Of a stretch of DNA of 27,812 bases, positions 15,655 through 23,038 are shown piece after piece. The stretch is from positions 1 through 27,812 of the forward strand of contig NZ_JOIX01000090.1 of NCBI RefSeq assembly GCF_000720175.1, read 5' to 3'. The notes under the pieces are model-generated. The model made no database searches. It saw nothing but the letters and a program-made list of their open reading frames with translations, and was not told the origin of the DNA. This stretch comes from Streptomyces sp. NRRL S-337. Its GTDB lineage: Bacteria; Actinomycetota; Actinomycetes; Streptomycetales; Streptomycetaceae. A program made the position numbers and the translations under genes. Positions within the stretch are counted from its first letter, which is position 1; the number at the start of each line of letters is the position of its first letter.

Positions 15655-16299
15655 ATGGTGTCGGCCGACCGGCTGCTGGCGTTCGCGGTGATGTCGCTGT
15701 TGGTGATCGTGATTCCGGGGCCGAGCGTGCTCTTCGTGATCGGCCGGGCCCTGGCGCACGGCCGCCGTACCGCGCTGGCCACGGTCCTGGGCAATGTGCT
15801 CGGTTCGTACCTGCTGGTGGCCGCGGTGGCGTTCGGTCTCGGGGCGCTGGTCGAACGGTCCGCCGCGGTGTTCCTGGCCGTGAAGCTGGCCGGGGCGGCC
15901 TACCTCGTCCTCCTCGGCGTGCAGGCGTTCCGTCACCGCAAGGACATGAAGCTCACCGCCGTGCGGCCGGCCGGGCCGCGGGCCCGCGGCGATCTGCGGA
16001 CGGTCGCCGACGGCGTGCTCGTCGGCTGCACCAACCCCAAGGGGATCGTCTTCTTCGCGGCCGTACTCCCCCAGTTCGTGGACCACGCGGCGGGCGGGCT
16101 GCCCGCCCAGATGCTCGTGCTGGGCCTGGTGCCGATCGGCATCGGCCTGATCACGGACACGGTGTGGGGGCTCACCGCCTCGGCGGCCCGCAGCTGGTTC
16201 GCCCGGTCCGAGCGCCGGCTGTCGCTGATCGGCGGCGCGGGGGGCTTCGCGATGATCGGCCTCGGGGTGACGGTCGCGGCGACCGGACGCGCGGACTGA
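15655..16299 (+). CDS. LysE-family amino-acid/metabolite exporter
   Basis: A 214-residue membrane protein of the LysE/RhtB superfamily, which exports amino acids such as lysine, threonine or homoserine. The opening helix carries the conserved VIVIPGPSVLFVIGRALAHG, followed by GNVLGSYLLV. The middle has DGVLVGCTNPKGIVFFAAVLPQF, the conserved N-P-K signature, and the end has two helices (MLVLGLVPIGIGLITDTVW, GGAGGFAMIGLGVTVAA). Six helices and about 210 residues are normal. ATG 15655 is chosen because GAGGTGAGGG precedes it; ATG 15634 is in frame but weaker. No LysG-type regulator is adjacent. The exported compound is not predictable. Confidence 0.9.
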   Translation: MVSADRLLAFAVMSLLVIVIPGPSVLFVIGRALAHGRRTALATVLGNVLGSYLLVAAVAFGLGALVERSAAVFLAVKLAGAAYLVLLGVQAFRHRKDMKLTAVRPAGPRARGDLRTVADGVLVGCTNPKGIVFFAAVLPQFVDHAAGGLPAQMLVLGLVPIGIGLITDTVWGLTASAARSWFARSERRLSLIGGAGGFAMIGLGVTVAATGRAD

Positions 16300-16317
16300 C
16301 CGGCGCCCGGTGCCGCA

Positions 16318-16336
16318 GACCGCCCGCTCAGCGGTC
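16318..16336. terminator. Hairpin between convergent genes
   Basis: GACCGC (16318-16323) and GCGGTC (16331-16336) surround a 7-nt loop that includes the stop codon of the minus-strand hydrolase gene. Pairing resumes beyond one mismatch. It can serve both converging transcripts. Confidence 0.5.
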
Positions 16337-17506
16337 CGCCGCGAGATCGGCCTCCACGGCCGGGGGCGCCACCGGCGGCCAGGCCGGCCAGCCGTGGACC
16401 GGCGGCACCGCGATCGCCCGCCACCAGGGATAGCCGGCCGGCGGATCGGCCGGCTCGAACGGCTCGCCCGGTCTGGGGTGGACGGTGGTCACCCCGGCCT
16501 TCCGGCCGGCGCTCAGCGTCCATTCGGCCGGCTCGGCCCACGGGTGCGGGGCGAGGTTGAAGGTGCCCCAGTGGATCGGCAGCATGACGCCGGTCGGTGC
16601 GCCGCCCTGGAGGTCCAGATGGGACCGGACGCCCTGGGCGGGGTCCATGTGGATGTCCGGCCAGAACTCGCTGTAGGCGCCGATCTGGATCATCGTCGCG
16701 TCGAACGGGCCGTGCGCCGCGCCGATCTCCGCGAAGCCGGGGAAGTAGCCGGTGTCGCCGCTGTGGAAGATGCGGTGTGCGGGGCCGGCGACGACCCAGG
16801 AGGCCCAGAGGGTGTGCTGCGGACCGCGCAGGCCGCGGCCGCAGAAGTGCTGGGCCGGGGTGGCGGTGAGGGTGAGCTCGCCGACGCGGGTGGCCTCGTG
16901 CCAGTCCAGCTCGGTGATCCGCTCCGCGGGCACGCCCCAGAATTCCAGGTCGGCGCCGACGCCCAGCGGGACGACGAAGACCGCGCCGGTGCGGATCAGC
17001 CGCTGGATCGTGGGCATGTCGAGGTGGTCGTAGTGGTCGTGGGAGATCACCACGGCGTCGACCGGGTCCAGCTCGGCCGGCTCGACGGGCATCGGGTGCA
17101 TCCGCTTCGGGCCCGCCCAGGTGAACGGCGAACAGCGCTCCCCCCACACCGGGTCGAAGAGCACCCGCCGGCCGTCGATCTCCGCCAGTACGGTCGAATG
17201 CCCCAGCCACGTCAGCCGCAGCCCGGACGCGGGCGGAACCCGCAGGTCCGCGGCGGTCGTGCGGTGCACCGGAATCCGGCCGACCGGGGCCCGGCGCAGC
17301 CGCCCCTCGCGGTTCAGCTGGGTGCGCGCCATCGGCAGCGCCGAGCCGTCGAGCAGCTGCCGGGTCTGCACCGGGTTGCGGAACTGGCCGTCCACGAACT
17401 GCGGCGACCTGCGTATCCGGGCCAGCCGCTCGCCCGTGGGCCGCGCGCCGAAGCTCGCGGGACGCAGCGCGGACAGTCGGGTACGGCGGGATCGGGAACC
17501 GGGCAC
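16328..17506 (-). CDS. Metallo-beta-lactamase-fold hydrolase (NAPE-PLD/UlaG-like)
   Basis: A 392-residue metal-dependent hydrolase. GTG 17506 is chosen because GGAGG lies 4 nt upstream; an in-frame ATG at 17548 lacks this. After an Arg-rich N-terminal segment, the domain starts at LTWLGHSTVLAEI (about 98-110). It carries the metal motif SHDHYDHLD (H156, H158, D160, H161), then TPAQHFCGRG, FHSGDTGYFPGF and PIHWGTFNLAPHPW with the later ligands. This order resembles N-acyl-phosphatidylethanolamine phospholipase D-like proteins. The N-terminal RRSPQFVDGQFRNP block occurs in bacterial relatives of this group. The substrate is unknown, though a phosphodiester is plausible (inference). No signal peptide is visible, so it is probably cytoplasmic. 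Confidence 0.9.
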   Translation of the reverse strand: MPGSRSRRTRLSALRPASFGARPTGERLARIRRSPQFVDGQFRNPVQTRQLLDGSALPMARTQLNREGRLRRAPVGRIPVHRTTAADLRVPPASGLRLTWLGHSTVLAEIDGRRVLFDPVWGERCSPFTWAGPKRMHPMPVEPAELDPVDAVVISHDHYDHLDMPTIQRLIRTGAVFVVPLGVGADLEFWGVPAERITELDWHEATRVGELTLTATPAQHFCGRGLRGPQHTLWASWVVAGPAHRIFHSGDTGYFPGFAEIGAAHGPFDATMIQIGAYSEFWPDIHMDPAQGVRSHLDLQGGAPTGVMLPIHWGTFNLAPHPWAEPAEWTLSAGRKAGVTTVHPRPGEPFEPADPPAGYPWWRAIAVPPVHGWPAWPPVAPPAVEADLAADR

Positions 17507-17541
17507 GGCACCTCCATGGTCGGGGCGGTCGCGAAGTGAAC

Positions 17542-17580
17542 GGGCCACGGGACCGGTGGGTTCCGCCGGTGCCCCGGCCC
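17542..17580. terminator. Imperfect hairpin between hydrolase and GNAT remnant
   Basis: ACCGG (17552-17556) pairs with CCGGT (17566-17570), and flanking GGGCC (17542-17546) pairs with GGCCC (17576-17580) across mismatches. It lies 36 nt beyond the GNAT remnant's stop on the minus strand. Confidence 0.35.
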
Positions 17581-17615
17581 CCTTCGCGCCTCCACCTCAA
17601 CGCCGGGGCCGCCCC

Positions 17616-17835
17616 TCACATTCCGTGACCGGCCACCTCCGCGGCGTCGAATTCCCGTACGACATGATCCTCCACCGCCCGGTACCCGACTCTCCGGTAG
17701 AGCGCATTACCGGTGGCGTTGGAGAGATCGGCGAACAACACCACCTCCCGGGCCCCGAAGGCCCGTGCAGCGACCGACACCGCTGCGGTGACCGCCCCGG
17801 CGAAACCGCGTCCGCGCAGCTCGGGTGGTGACGAC
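17616..17835 (-). pseudogene. GNAT acetyltransferase remnant, C-terminal part
   Basis: The minus strand encodes PPELRGRGFAGAVTAAVSVA, AFGAREVVLFADLSNATGNA and LYRRVGYRAVEDHVVREF, ending at a TGA at 17618-17616. This is the acetyl-CoA-binding motif A (R-G-x-G-F/Y-A) and motif B of a GNAT enzyme. Upstream in the same frame the sequence turns into Ala/Pro/Arg-rich text with no proper N-terminal domain. No start codon with a ribosome site is found. The N-terminal half is lost or rearranged. Confidence 0.65.
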
Positions 17836-17908
17836 GCGGCTGCCGCGCCGGCCGGCGTACTGGCACGTGAGCGGTCCCGGCCTGCCGGGGTGAACGGCGC
17901 TCGGCCCG

Positions 17909-18100
17909 GTGCCTTCGCCGCCGAGATCGGGGGTCCCGCCGCCGCGCGGCGCGCGTGCGCTCGACGAGCGGATCGCGGGCGGCCGCTGTCCACTGTGGGA
18001 GTACCAGGGCCGCCCGGTCTCGATGGCCTGTGTCACGCGGACGCCGGCCAGGATGGCCCGGGTCGCCCCCGTCCACACGGGCGCCGAGGCCCCGTCAGCA
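17909..18100 (+). pseudogene. GNAT acetyltransferase remnant, central part, opposite strand
   Basis: The plus strand encodes LDERIAGGRCPLWEYQGRPV, then SMACVTRTPARMARVAPVHTGAE. In intact GNAT enzymes this block runs straight into an RGRGYA motif. Here it decays just where that motif should begin, and the matching C-terminal half lies on the minus strand to the left (17616-17835). Inversion of the middle of one gene would explain this; two head-on remnants are the alternative. Confidence 0.55.
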
Positions 18101-18241
18101 CCCGCTCCGCACCGGTCACGGTGCACCGGCGGGGCGTCTTGCGCGTCGTTTCCCCCCTCCTGCCACCGCCGTCCCTGACATCCCGATTTCGGGCGGGGCT
18201 GCGTCTAGACTCCCGCCAGCGGACGCACCTGTCCGCAAACG

Positions 18242-18279
18242 GTCTCACCAGCAAGGGATTCGTCTCACCAGCAAGGGAT
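18242..18279. repeat. 18-nt direct repeat in the kinase leader
   Basis: GTCTCACCAGCAAGGGAT occurs at 18242-18259 and again exactly at 18262-18279, a 20-nt period. The second copy ends 12 nt before the GTG start, so it lies in the untranslated leader. It may be slippage or a regulator's paired site. Confidence 0.9.
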
Positions 18280-18291
18280 GCAGGGACGCTT

Positions 18292-19269
18292 GTGACATTC
18301 CAGCAGGTATCCGAGCCGTATGACGCATATGACGTACTCGTGGTGGGCGGGTCGGGGGTGGACACCATCGTGCCGGTCGGCGCGCTGCCCGTACCGCCCG
18401 CCGATTCCCACCCGGTCGCGCCCATCAGGGAATGGGCCGGCCATACCGGCACCGGCGTCGCGCTGGGCTGCGCGGCGCTCAGACTGACCACCGGATTCGT
18501 GGACTTCATCGGCGACGACCCTCCCGGGGCCCTGGTCCGCGAGCGGCTGGCCGGCACCGGTGTGGACTTCCGTCCGCTGATCTCACCGCACGGCACCCGG
18601 CGCGCGGTCAACCTCGTCGCCCCCGACGGCCGACGGATGTCCTTCTACGACGGGCGTGACCCGCTCGACCTGCGGATGCCTCCGGAGCACTATCTGCCGG
18701 TGCTGCGCCGGGCCCGGCACGTGCATCTGTCCATCACCCACTTCGCCCGCTTCCTCTACGACGACATCGAGGCGCTCGGCCTCCCGGTCTCCACCGATCT
18801 GCACGACTGGGACGGTCTGACGGACCACCACCGGGAGTTCGCCTTCCGCTCGGACCTGGTGTTCCTGAGCACGGCGGGGGCGGGCGAGCGGATCGGGCAG
18901 GTGATGCGGGAGATCCTGCGGCAGGGGCGGGCCCAGGCGGTCGTGGCGACGGCCGGCGCGGGCGGCGCCTACCTGCTCACGCCCGACGACCGGACCCCGC
19001 GGCCGGTGCCGGCCGCGGTGCCGCCGGGCCCCGTCGTGGACAGCAACGGCGCCGGCGACGCCTTCGTCTGCGGCTTCCTGCACGGCCGGCTGGCGGGCCG
19101 GCAGCTGGAGGACTGCGCACGCCTGGGCGCGGTCGCGGGGGCGTACGCGTGCACCTCGCCGGGCACCCACACCGCCCTCATCGGGCCGGAGGGCCTGCGC
19201 GGTGTCGTCCCCGAGCCCGCGACCCCGGCCGAGCCGGCCGGTCAGTCCTTGCGGCCGACCCCGCCGTAG
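18292..19269 (+). CDS. PfkB-family carbohydrate/nucleoside kinase
   Basis: A 325-residue ribokinase-superfamily enzyme that transfers the ATP gamma-phosphate to a sugar or nucleoside. The N-terminus has VLVVGGSGVDTIVPVG and the substrate-side segment EWAGHTGTGVALGCAALRL (G-G/TG region). The centre has GFVDFIGDDPPGALVRERL, and the C-terminus has the ATP-site signature VVDSNGAGDAFVCGFL with the catalytic base D256. GTG 18292 is chosen because AGGGA lies 6-7 nt upstream and the protein then begins just before the first strand; the open frame to the left is not kinase-like. Its last 28 bp overlap the convergent methyltransferase gene. Substrate is undetermined; adenosine- and ribokinase-like proteins look similar at this level. 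Confidence 0.88.
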   Translation: MTFQQVSEPYDAYDVLVVGGSGVDTIVPVGALPVPPADSHPVAPIREWAGHTGTGVALGCAALRLTTGFVDFIGDDPPGALVRERLAGTGVDFRPLISPHGTRRAVNLVAPDGRRMSFYDGRDPLDLRMPPEHYLPVLRRARHVHLSITHFARFLYDDIEALGLPVSTDLHDWDGLTDHHREFAFRSDLVFLSTAGAGERIGQVMREILRQGRAQAVVATAGAGGAYLLTPDDRTPRPVPAAVPPGPVVDSNGAGDAFVCGFLHGRLAGRQLEDCARLGAVAGAYACTSPGTHTALIGPEGLRGVVPEPATPAEPAGQSLRPTPP

Positions 19270-20147
19270 AAGACGGTGTTGTTCAGTTCCTCGGCGTCGG
19301 GCACCGGTCCGTCCGGCCGCCACAGCGGGACCCGGACCAGGCCCGGGTCAAGGAGGGTGAACGGCCCGAAGAGCGGCTCGATGCCGGCCTTGGACCGCAG
19401 GTTGAGGCTGGCGGTGGCGCTCTTGTAGACGTCCTCCACGCCTGCCCGGGCGACCTCGTCGGTACGGCCGCCCGGGTAGCCCTCGTAAGGTTCGCCGGTG
19501 GCGTGCGACAGGACGAGGTGGCTGCCGGCGGGCAGCGCCTCGGCGAGGGTGGCGATCACGCCGGCCGGGTCCTCGGCGTCCCGGAGGAAGTGCAGGACGG
19601 CGACGAGCAGCAGCGCCACGGGTTCGTCGAAGTCGATCAGCTCACGGACCACGGGATGGTCCAGGACCGCCTCGGGATCGCGGACGTCGCCGAGCACGAA
19701 GCCGGTCTGCGCCGCGTTGGTGAGCCGGGCCCCGGCGTGGGTGGCGACGATCGGGTCGTTGTCGACGTAGACGACCCGGCAGTCGGGGGCGGCCTCGCGG
19801 GCCACCTCGTGGGTGTTGGGGGAGGTCGGGATGCCGGTGCCGAGGTCGATGAGCTGGCGGACGCCGGCGGCGACGACGGTGCGCACCGCGCGCCGCAGGA
19901 AGGCGCGGTTGGCGCGGGCGCTGAGCCGTACCTGGGGGTGGACCTCGATGACGCGCTCGGCGGCCACCCGGTCGACCTCGTAGTTGTCCCAGCCGCCGAG
20001 GTAGTAGTCGTACATCCGGGCCGGGTGCGGCCGGCCGGTGTCGATCTCCTCGGCGGTGAAGCCGGTGTGCTCGGGGCCGGGGGCGTACGGCCCGAAGTCC
20101 GGAACCTCGAAGTCCCGGCTGTCCGGCGGGAGTTGTTGCCCGCTCAT
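19242..20147 (-). CDS. SAM-dependent methyltransferase (DUF574/SAV2177 type)
   Basis: A 301-residue protein of the actinomycete S-adenosyl methyltransferase family DUF574. It has the family hallmark ARMYDYYLGGWDNYEVDR near residue 45-62. A Rossmann-like core follows: RQLIDLGTGIPTSPNTHE as the SAM glycine loop, CRVVYVDNDPIVATHA as the acidic ribose-binding strand, and LLLVAVLHFLRDAEDP. GGAGGA lies 4 nt before ATG 20147, and that ATG overlaps the DUF397 stop as ATGA, so translation is coupled. Many Streptomyces paralogues exist, often beside DUF397 and DUF5753 genes; their methyl acceptors are unknown. The gene ends inside the convergent kinase gene. Confidence 0.9.
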   Translation of the reverse strand: MSGQQLPPDSRDFEVPDFGPYAPGPEHTGFTAEEIDTGRPHPARMYDYYLGGWDNYEVDRVAAERVIEVHPQVRLSARANRAFLRRAVRTVVAAGVRQLIDLGTGIPTSPNTHEVAREAAPDCRVVYVDNDPIVATHAGARLTNAAQTGFVLGDVRDPEAVLDHPVVRELIDFDEPVALLLVAVLHFLRDAEDPAGVIATLAEALPAGSHLVLSHATGEPYEGYPGGRTDEVARAGVEDVYKSATASLNLRSKAGIEPLFGPFTLLDPGLVRVPLWRPDGPVPDAEELNNTVFYGGVGRKD

Positions 20148-20425
20148 GCCGTCCTCCGCTCGGTGCACCGGCCGGCCGGTGCCGCGGTGAGCAGGAAGTC
20201 GGCGTGGCCGGCCTTGGCGCCCTCGATGAAGCTGACCATTTCGCGGTGGGTGTAGATCAGCGCCGGGCCGTCCGGGTCGGTGGACTGGCGCAGGGCGATC
20301 CGGCCGTCCCCCAGCCGCATGGCCTCGACGCACTCGCCGCCGTTTCCGCCGCTCCACGGTTTGTGCCAGCCCTCTGTGCCCAGTTCTTTGGCGGGCATGC
20401 CGTTGTAGATGCGTATGCGATCCAT
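20144..20425 (-). CDS. DUF397 protein
   Basis: A 93-residue DUF397-type protein. The core GWHKPWSGGNGGECVEAMRL, followed by RIALRQSTDPDGPALIYTHREM and FIEGAKAG, is the normal DUF397 pattern (W-x-K/R-x-S-x-x-N/G-C-V-E). The N-terminal MDRIRIYNGMPAKELG extension is common in such proteins. ATG 20425 is 8 nt beyond the upstream stop, with AAGGAG inside the end of that gene. DUF397 proteins work with DUF5753 regulators, as with the S. coelicolor WhiJ neighbourhood, and may modify how the regulator acts (established context, unclear mechanism). It is translationally coupled to the methyltransferase. Confidence 0.9.
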   Translation of the reverse strand: MDRIRIYNGMPAKELGTEGWHKPWSGGNGGECVEAMRLGDGRIALRQSTDPDGPALIYTHREMVSFIEGAKAGHADFLLTAAPAGRCTERRTA

Positions 20426-20432
20426 GGGGGGT

Positions 20433-21299
20433 TCAGATCTCCTTGCGAAAGCCACCCAGAATGGCCTCGGTGGTGTGTGCCGGCGCGGCCTGCGCACACA
20501 TCCGGTCCAGGGCCTCCAGGTACTGCGAAACGTCGTTGCGCTGGTCGAAGTACACGGCTCCGACGAGGCTTTCCGTATAGGCGATGTCCGGGAGTTCCGG
20601 GATCGGGAAACGGAAGATGTGGAAGGGTCCGTACATGGCGGGGTGCGGGCCGGCGGCGAAGGGCATCACCTGCAGCCGGACGTTCGGCAGCGCGGTGGCC
20701 TCCATGAGCCGGGTGATCTGGTCGCGCATCACCTTCGGCCCGCCGATCGGGCGCCGCAGGACGGTCTCGTCCATGACCACCCAGAGCATCGGCGCGTTGT
20801 CGCGGGTCAGCAGGGACTGCCGTTCCCTGCGCAGGGCGACGATGCGGTCGATCTCCGCGCCGGAGGCGTGCGGCATCCCGGCACGGAGCACGGCGGTGGC
20901 GTAGTCCTCGGTCTGCAGCAGTCCGGGGACGTAGTGCGGTTGGTAGGCGCGGATGAGGTTGGCCTCGCCCTCCAGGCTGACGAAGGCACTGAACCACTCG
21001 GGGAGGACGTCCCGGAAGCGGTGCCACCAGCCGGGCTTGTTGGCCTCGCGGGCCAGGCTCAGGAAGCCCTCGATCTCCTCCTCGTCGGTGACGCCGTAGG
21101 TCGCCAACAGCTTCTCGACGTAGGGGAGTTTGAGGCCGACCTCGGCCTTCTCCATCCGCCGGACCGTGGCGTGGGTCACGTCGAGCGCCGCCGCGGCCTG
21201 CTCGTAGGAGAGTCCCGCCTTCTCGCGCAGGTCCTGCAGTCGCTTGCCGAGCACCACCCGCAGGACGGTCGGTGCGCCTGCCGACCGTGGGTCCGCCAC
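20433..21299 (-). CDS. XRE-family helix-turn-helix regulator with DUF5753 domain (WhiJ-like)
   Basis: A 288-residue cytoplasmic regulator. The helix-turn-helix spans about 12-70 (GKRLQDLREKAGLSYEQAAAAL, VTHATVRRMEKAEVGLKLPYVE). The DUF5753 domain spans about 95-285, with FVSLEGEANLIRAYQPHYVPGLLQTEDYA and RRERQSLLTRDNAP, ending near RNDVSQYLEALDRM. GTG 21299 is supported by GGAGG 9 nt upstream. The DUF397 gene follows 7 nt after its stop. A divergent ATP-binding gene completes the usual set, in which such regulators control the timing of antibiotic production and sporulation. The palindromes in the 109-bp divergent gap are its likely operator sites (inference). Confidence 0.93.
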   Translation of the reverse strand: MADPRSAGAPTVLRVVLGKRLQDLREKAGLSYEQAAAALDVTHATVRRMEKAEVGLKLPYVEKLLATYGVTDEEEIEGFLSLAREANKPGWWHRFRDVLPEWFSAFVSLEGEANLIRAYQPHYVPGLLQTEDYATAVLRAGMPHASGAEIDRIVALRRERQSLLTRDNAPMLWVVMDETVLRRPIGGPKVMRDQITRLMEATALPNVRLQVMPFAAGPHPAMYGPFHIFRFPIPELPDIAYTESLVGAVYFDQRNDVSQYLEALDRMCAQAAPAHTTEAILGGFRKEI

Positions 21300-21314
21300 G
21301 TCCGATCGCCTCCA

Positions 21315-21392
21315 ACTGACTTCAGTGTTCAGCAGTGTGTCATGCCGTCATCAGGACGAACAGACTGCACTGACGATTCTGCAAATTGCAGA
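21315..21392. promoter_or_regulatory. Candidate operators of the WhiJ-like module
   Basis: TCTGCAA-A-TTGCAGA (21378-21392) is a perfect palindrome with 7-bp arms, and ACTGA-CT-TCAGT (21315-21326) is a shorter one. Both lie in the gap between the divergent regulator and ATP-binding genes. The longer one is 16 nt before the favoured ATP-binding-protein start, so binding there could block its promoter or translation. Confidence 0.55.
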
Positions 21393-21408
21393 GTGATCCT
21401 TGCCATCG

Positions 21409-21900
21409 GTGACCAACATCGCACATAGTTACGGCGTGGCTTCCTCCAACAACGCTCCCTCGTTAGGGCGCTGCGGCGGCTTCGTCGCCCAGCACCCGCA
21501 GGACGCGTTCCACTTGCCGGCGCGACGCACGTCCGTCCCCGAGGCGCGCAGACGCGTCCAGACGCTGCTCGCCGAGTGGGGCGCGGCTCAACAAGTCCGC
21601 GACGACGTGGAGTTGGTGGTCTCCGAGCTGTTCACCAATGCCGTGCGGCACACCGGCAGCGAGAAGGTCGGCTGTGAAATCGCCCTCATCGGCGCGCACA
21701 TACGCATAGAGATCACGGACGAGGGCGACCCCGGAGGTTCGGCGCCGCAGGTCCAGCCGGGCAGTCCGGACCAGGAGTGCGGCCGGGGGCTGTTCCTGGT
21801 CGGCGCGCTCTCCGACGGCTGGGGCTCGCGCCCGGACGACAGCGGTCAGGGCCGTGTGGTCTGGGCGGACCTGCCGTATTCCAGCGCTCCGGCGCACTGA
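21409..21900 (+). CDS. ATP-binding protein, anti-sigma-factor/AbaA-like, with TTA codon
   Basis: A 163-residue HATPase_c_2-type (RsbW/SpoIIAB-like) protein. The N-box VVSELFTNAVRHTG and the G-boxes DEGDPGGSAP and GRGLFLVGALSDGWG are complete. No separate kinase domain is present. The start is uncertain: TTG 21400, GTG 21409 and GTG 21436 are all in frame and none has a clear ribosome site, so the message may be leaderless. A TTA leucine codon at 21463-21465 lies inside the gene for every plausible start, so translation should need the bldA tRNA. It faces the WhiJ-like regulator, the typical arrangement. Whether it binds a sigma factor or another partner is unknown. Confidence 0.88.
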   Translation: MTNIAHSYGVASSNNAPSLGRCGGFVAQHPQDAFHLPARRTSVPEARRRVQTLLAEWGAAQQVRDDVELVVSELFTNAVRHTGSEKVGCEIALIGAHIRIEITDEGDPGGSAPQVQPGSPDQECGRGLFLVGALSDGWGSRPDDSGQGRVVWADLPYSSAPAH

Positions 21901-21930
21901 GGCCCCGTTCCGCCGTCGGCGGACGGGGCC
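21901..21930. terminator. Strong terminator between convergent genes
   Basis: GGCCCCG (21901-21907) pairs with CGGGGCC (21924-21930), and TCCGCC pairs with GGCGGA inside, leaving a 3-nt loop and one bulged base. It begins right after the ATP-binding gene's stop and lies 13 nt before the end of the convergent SGNH gene. Confidence 0.85.
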
Positions 21931-21942
21931 TTCGTCAATGGT

Positions 21943-22785
21943 TCAGAGCGGCAGCAGATCGGGCCGCTTGGGCTCGACGTGGTCGCCGGAGGACTCGCCA
22001 CGCAGCCGGCGCCCGATCCACGGCACGAGGTGTTCCCGCGCCCAGTGGATGTTGTTCCGCCGCGCCTCGGCCGGCGACCGCTCGGCCTCCGGCGGCCAGG
22101 GCTGGTCCGGGTCGGCCGGCACCGGCAGACCGAGCACCTGGGCGGCGCGCAGCGCCACGCGGGTGTGGCCGTCGGCCGACAGGTGCAGCCGGTCCTCGCT
22201 CCAGGCCCGCCGGTCCTGTACGGACTTCAGCGACCACAGATCGAGCACCGGGCAGCCGTGCCGGTCCGCGATGGCCCGGACGTGCGCCGTATAGGTGGCG
22301 ATCTTCCCGCGCAGGAGACCGAGCACCGGGACCCCGCGGGTGTCGAAGCCGGTGCAGAGCAGGACCGTGCCGACCGAGGCGCGCAGATCGGCCACCGCCG
22401 CCTCGTAGCGCTCGGCGACCGCGTCCGGGTCGGAGCCCGGCCGGAGGATGTCGTTACCGCCGGCGCAGAACGTCACCAGGTCGGGGGCCAGCTCCTTGGC
22501 CCGCGGTACCTGTTCCTCGACGATCTGGTCCAGCAGCCGCCCCCTGACGGCGAGGTTGGCGTAGCGGAAGTCCCCCTCCGCCTGCTGGTCCGAGAGCAGG
22601 ACCGCGAGCCGGTCCGCCCAACCGATGTACACCCCGTCAGGGCCGGGATCCCCGACCCCCTCTGTGAAGCTGTCCCCGACGGCTGCGTACGACCCGATGG
22701 CACCTGTGGCGCCCGTGATGAAGTCTTTCGACTCATCTGCAGCGCTCGTGGCGCCGCTGCTGATGTTCTTCGAATCGTCTGCCAC
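21943..22785 (-). CDS. SGNH/GDSL-type hydrolase
   Basis: A 280-residue esterase/lipase-like enzyme of the SGNH superfamily. Block I is YAAVGDSFTEGVGD with nucleophile S39, the Gly block is near NLAVRGRLLDQIV (about 77), block III is CAGGNDILRPG with N111, and block V is DRLHLSADGH with D198 and H201. All four catalytic blocks are present, so it should be active. There is no signal peptide; the N-terminus is polar, so the protein is probably cytoplasmic. GTG 22785 has only a weak ribosome site, with AAGGTG further up, but a good promoter lies about 60 nt before it. Substrate is unknown; acyl esters of sugars or lipids are typical for this family. Confidence 0.92.
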   Translation of the reverse strand: MADDSKNISSGATSAADESKDFITGATGAIGSYAAVGDSFTEGVGDPGPDGVYIGWADRLAVLLSDQQAEGDFRYANLAVRGRLLDQIVEEQVPRAKELAPDLVTFCAGGNDILRPGSDPDAVAERYEAAVADLRASVGTVLLCTGFDTRGVPVLGLLRGKIATYTAHVRAIADRHGCPVLDLWSLKSVQDRRAWSEDRLHLSADGHTRVALRAAQVLGLPVPADPDQPWPPEAERSPAEARRNNIHWAREHLVPWIGRRLRGESSGDHVEPKRPDLLPL

Positions 22786-22850
22786 GTCAGGACATACTTC
22801 ACCTTGAGAAGTGACCTACGCCACCGTAACCAGGGGTTGACGAGGCGTGA

Positions 22851-22879
22851 TTAATACCACCAGGTCAAATTCTGCTCAA
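22851..22879 (-). promoter_or_regulatory. Promoter of the SGNH hydrolase gene
   Basis: On the minus strand TTGAGC (22879-22874), a 17-nt spacer and TATTAA (22856-22851) give a close housekeeping-type promoter in an unusually AT-rich stretch. Transcription would start near 22844, about 60 nt before the GTG. Confidence 0.65.
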
Positions 22880-23038
22880 GTTGGAATAAGAATTGGTCAT
22901 GGGTTGCTTCTCGAGCGCTTCCTCGCGCCCTGCGGCGCTCCGATTGCGGCCTGATTTCCTATTGCATCAATGTCGTATCGTCGGGACTGCCCCGCCTCGT
23001 CGACGAGCAGCGTCGGCGAACGACCCAGAGGAGCGCCC

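Larger units (their letters stand above)
17836..18291. other. Gap before the PfkB-kinase gene
   Basis: Apart from the plus-strand GNAT remnant, no gene is seen. From 18101 to 18291 there are a CCCGA-TT-TCGGG palindrome (18182-18193), a possible -10 box TAGACT (18206-18211) without a clear -35 box, and a pair of 18-nt direct repeats in the kinase leader. Confidence 0.5.

Noticed and set aside
17713..18291. N-terminal extension of the PfkB kinase
   Set aside because: The frame is open, but its translation is not kinase-like, passes through the GNAT remnants, and a good ribosome site precedes GTG 18292.
22837..22857. TTGACG and TAATAC as a plus-strand promoter for the phosphatase
   Set aside because: The boxes are only 9 nt apart; the AT-rich sequence fits the minus-strand promoter much better.
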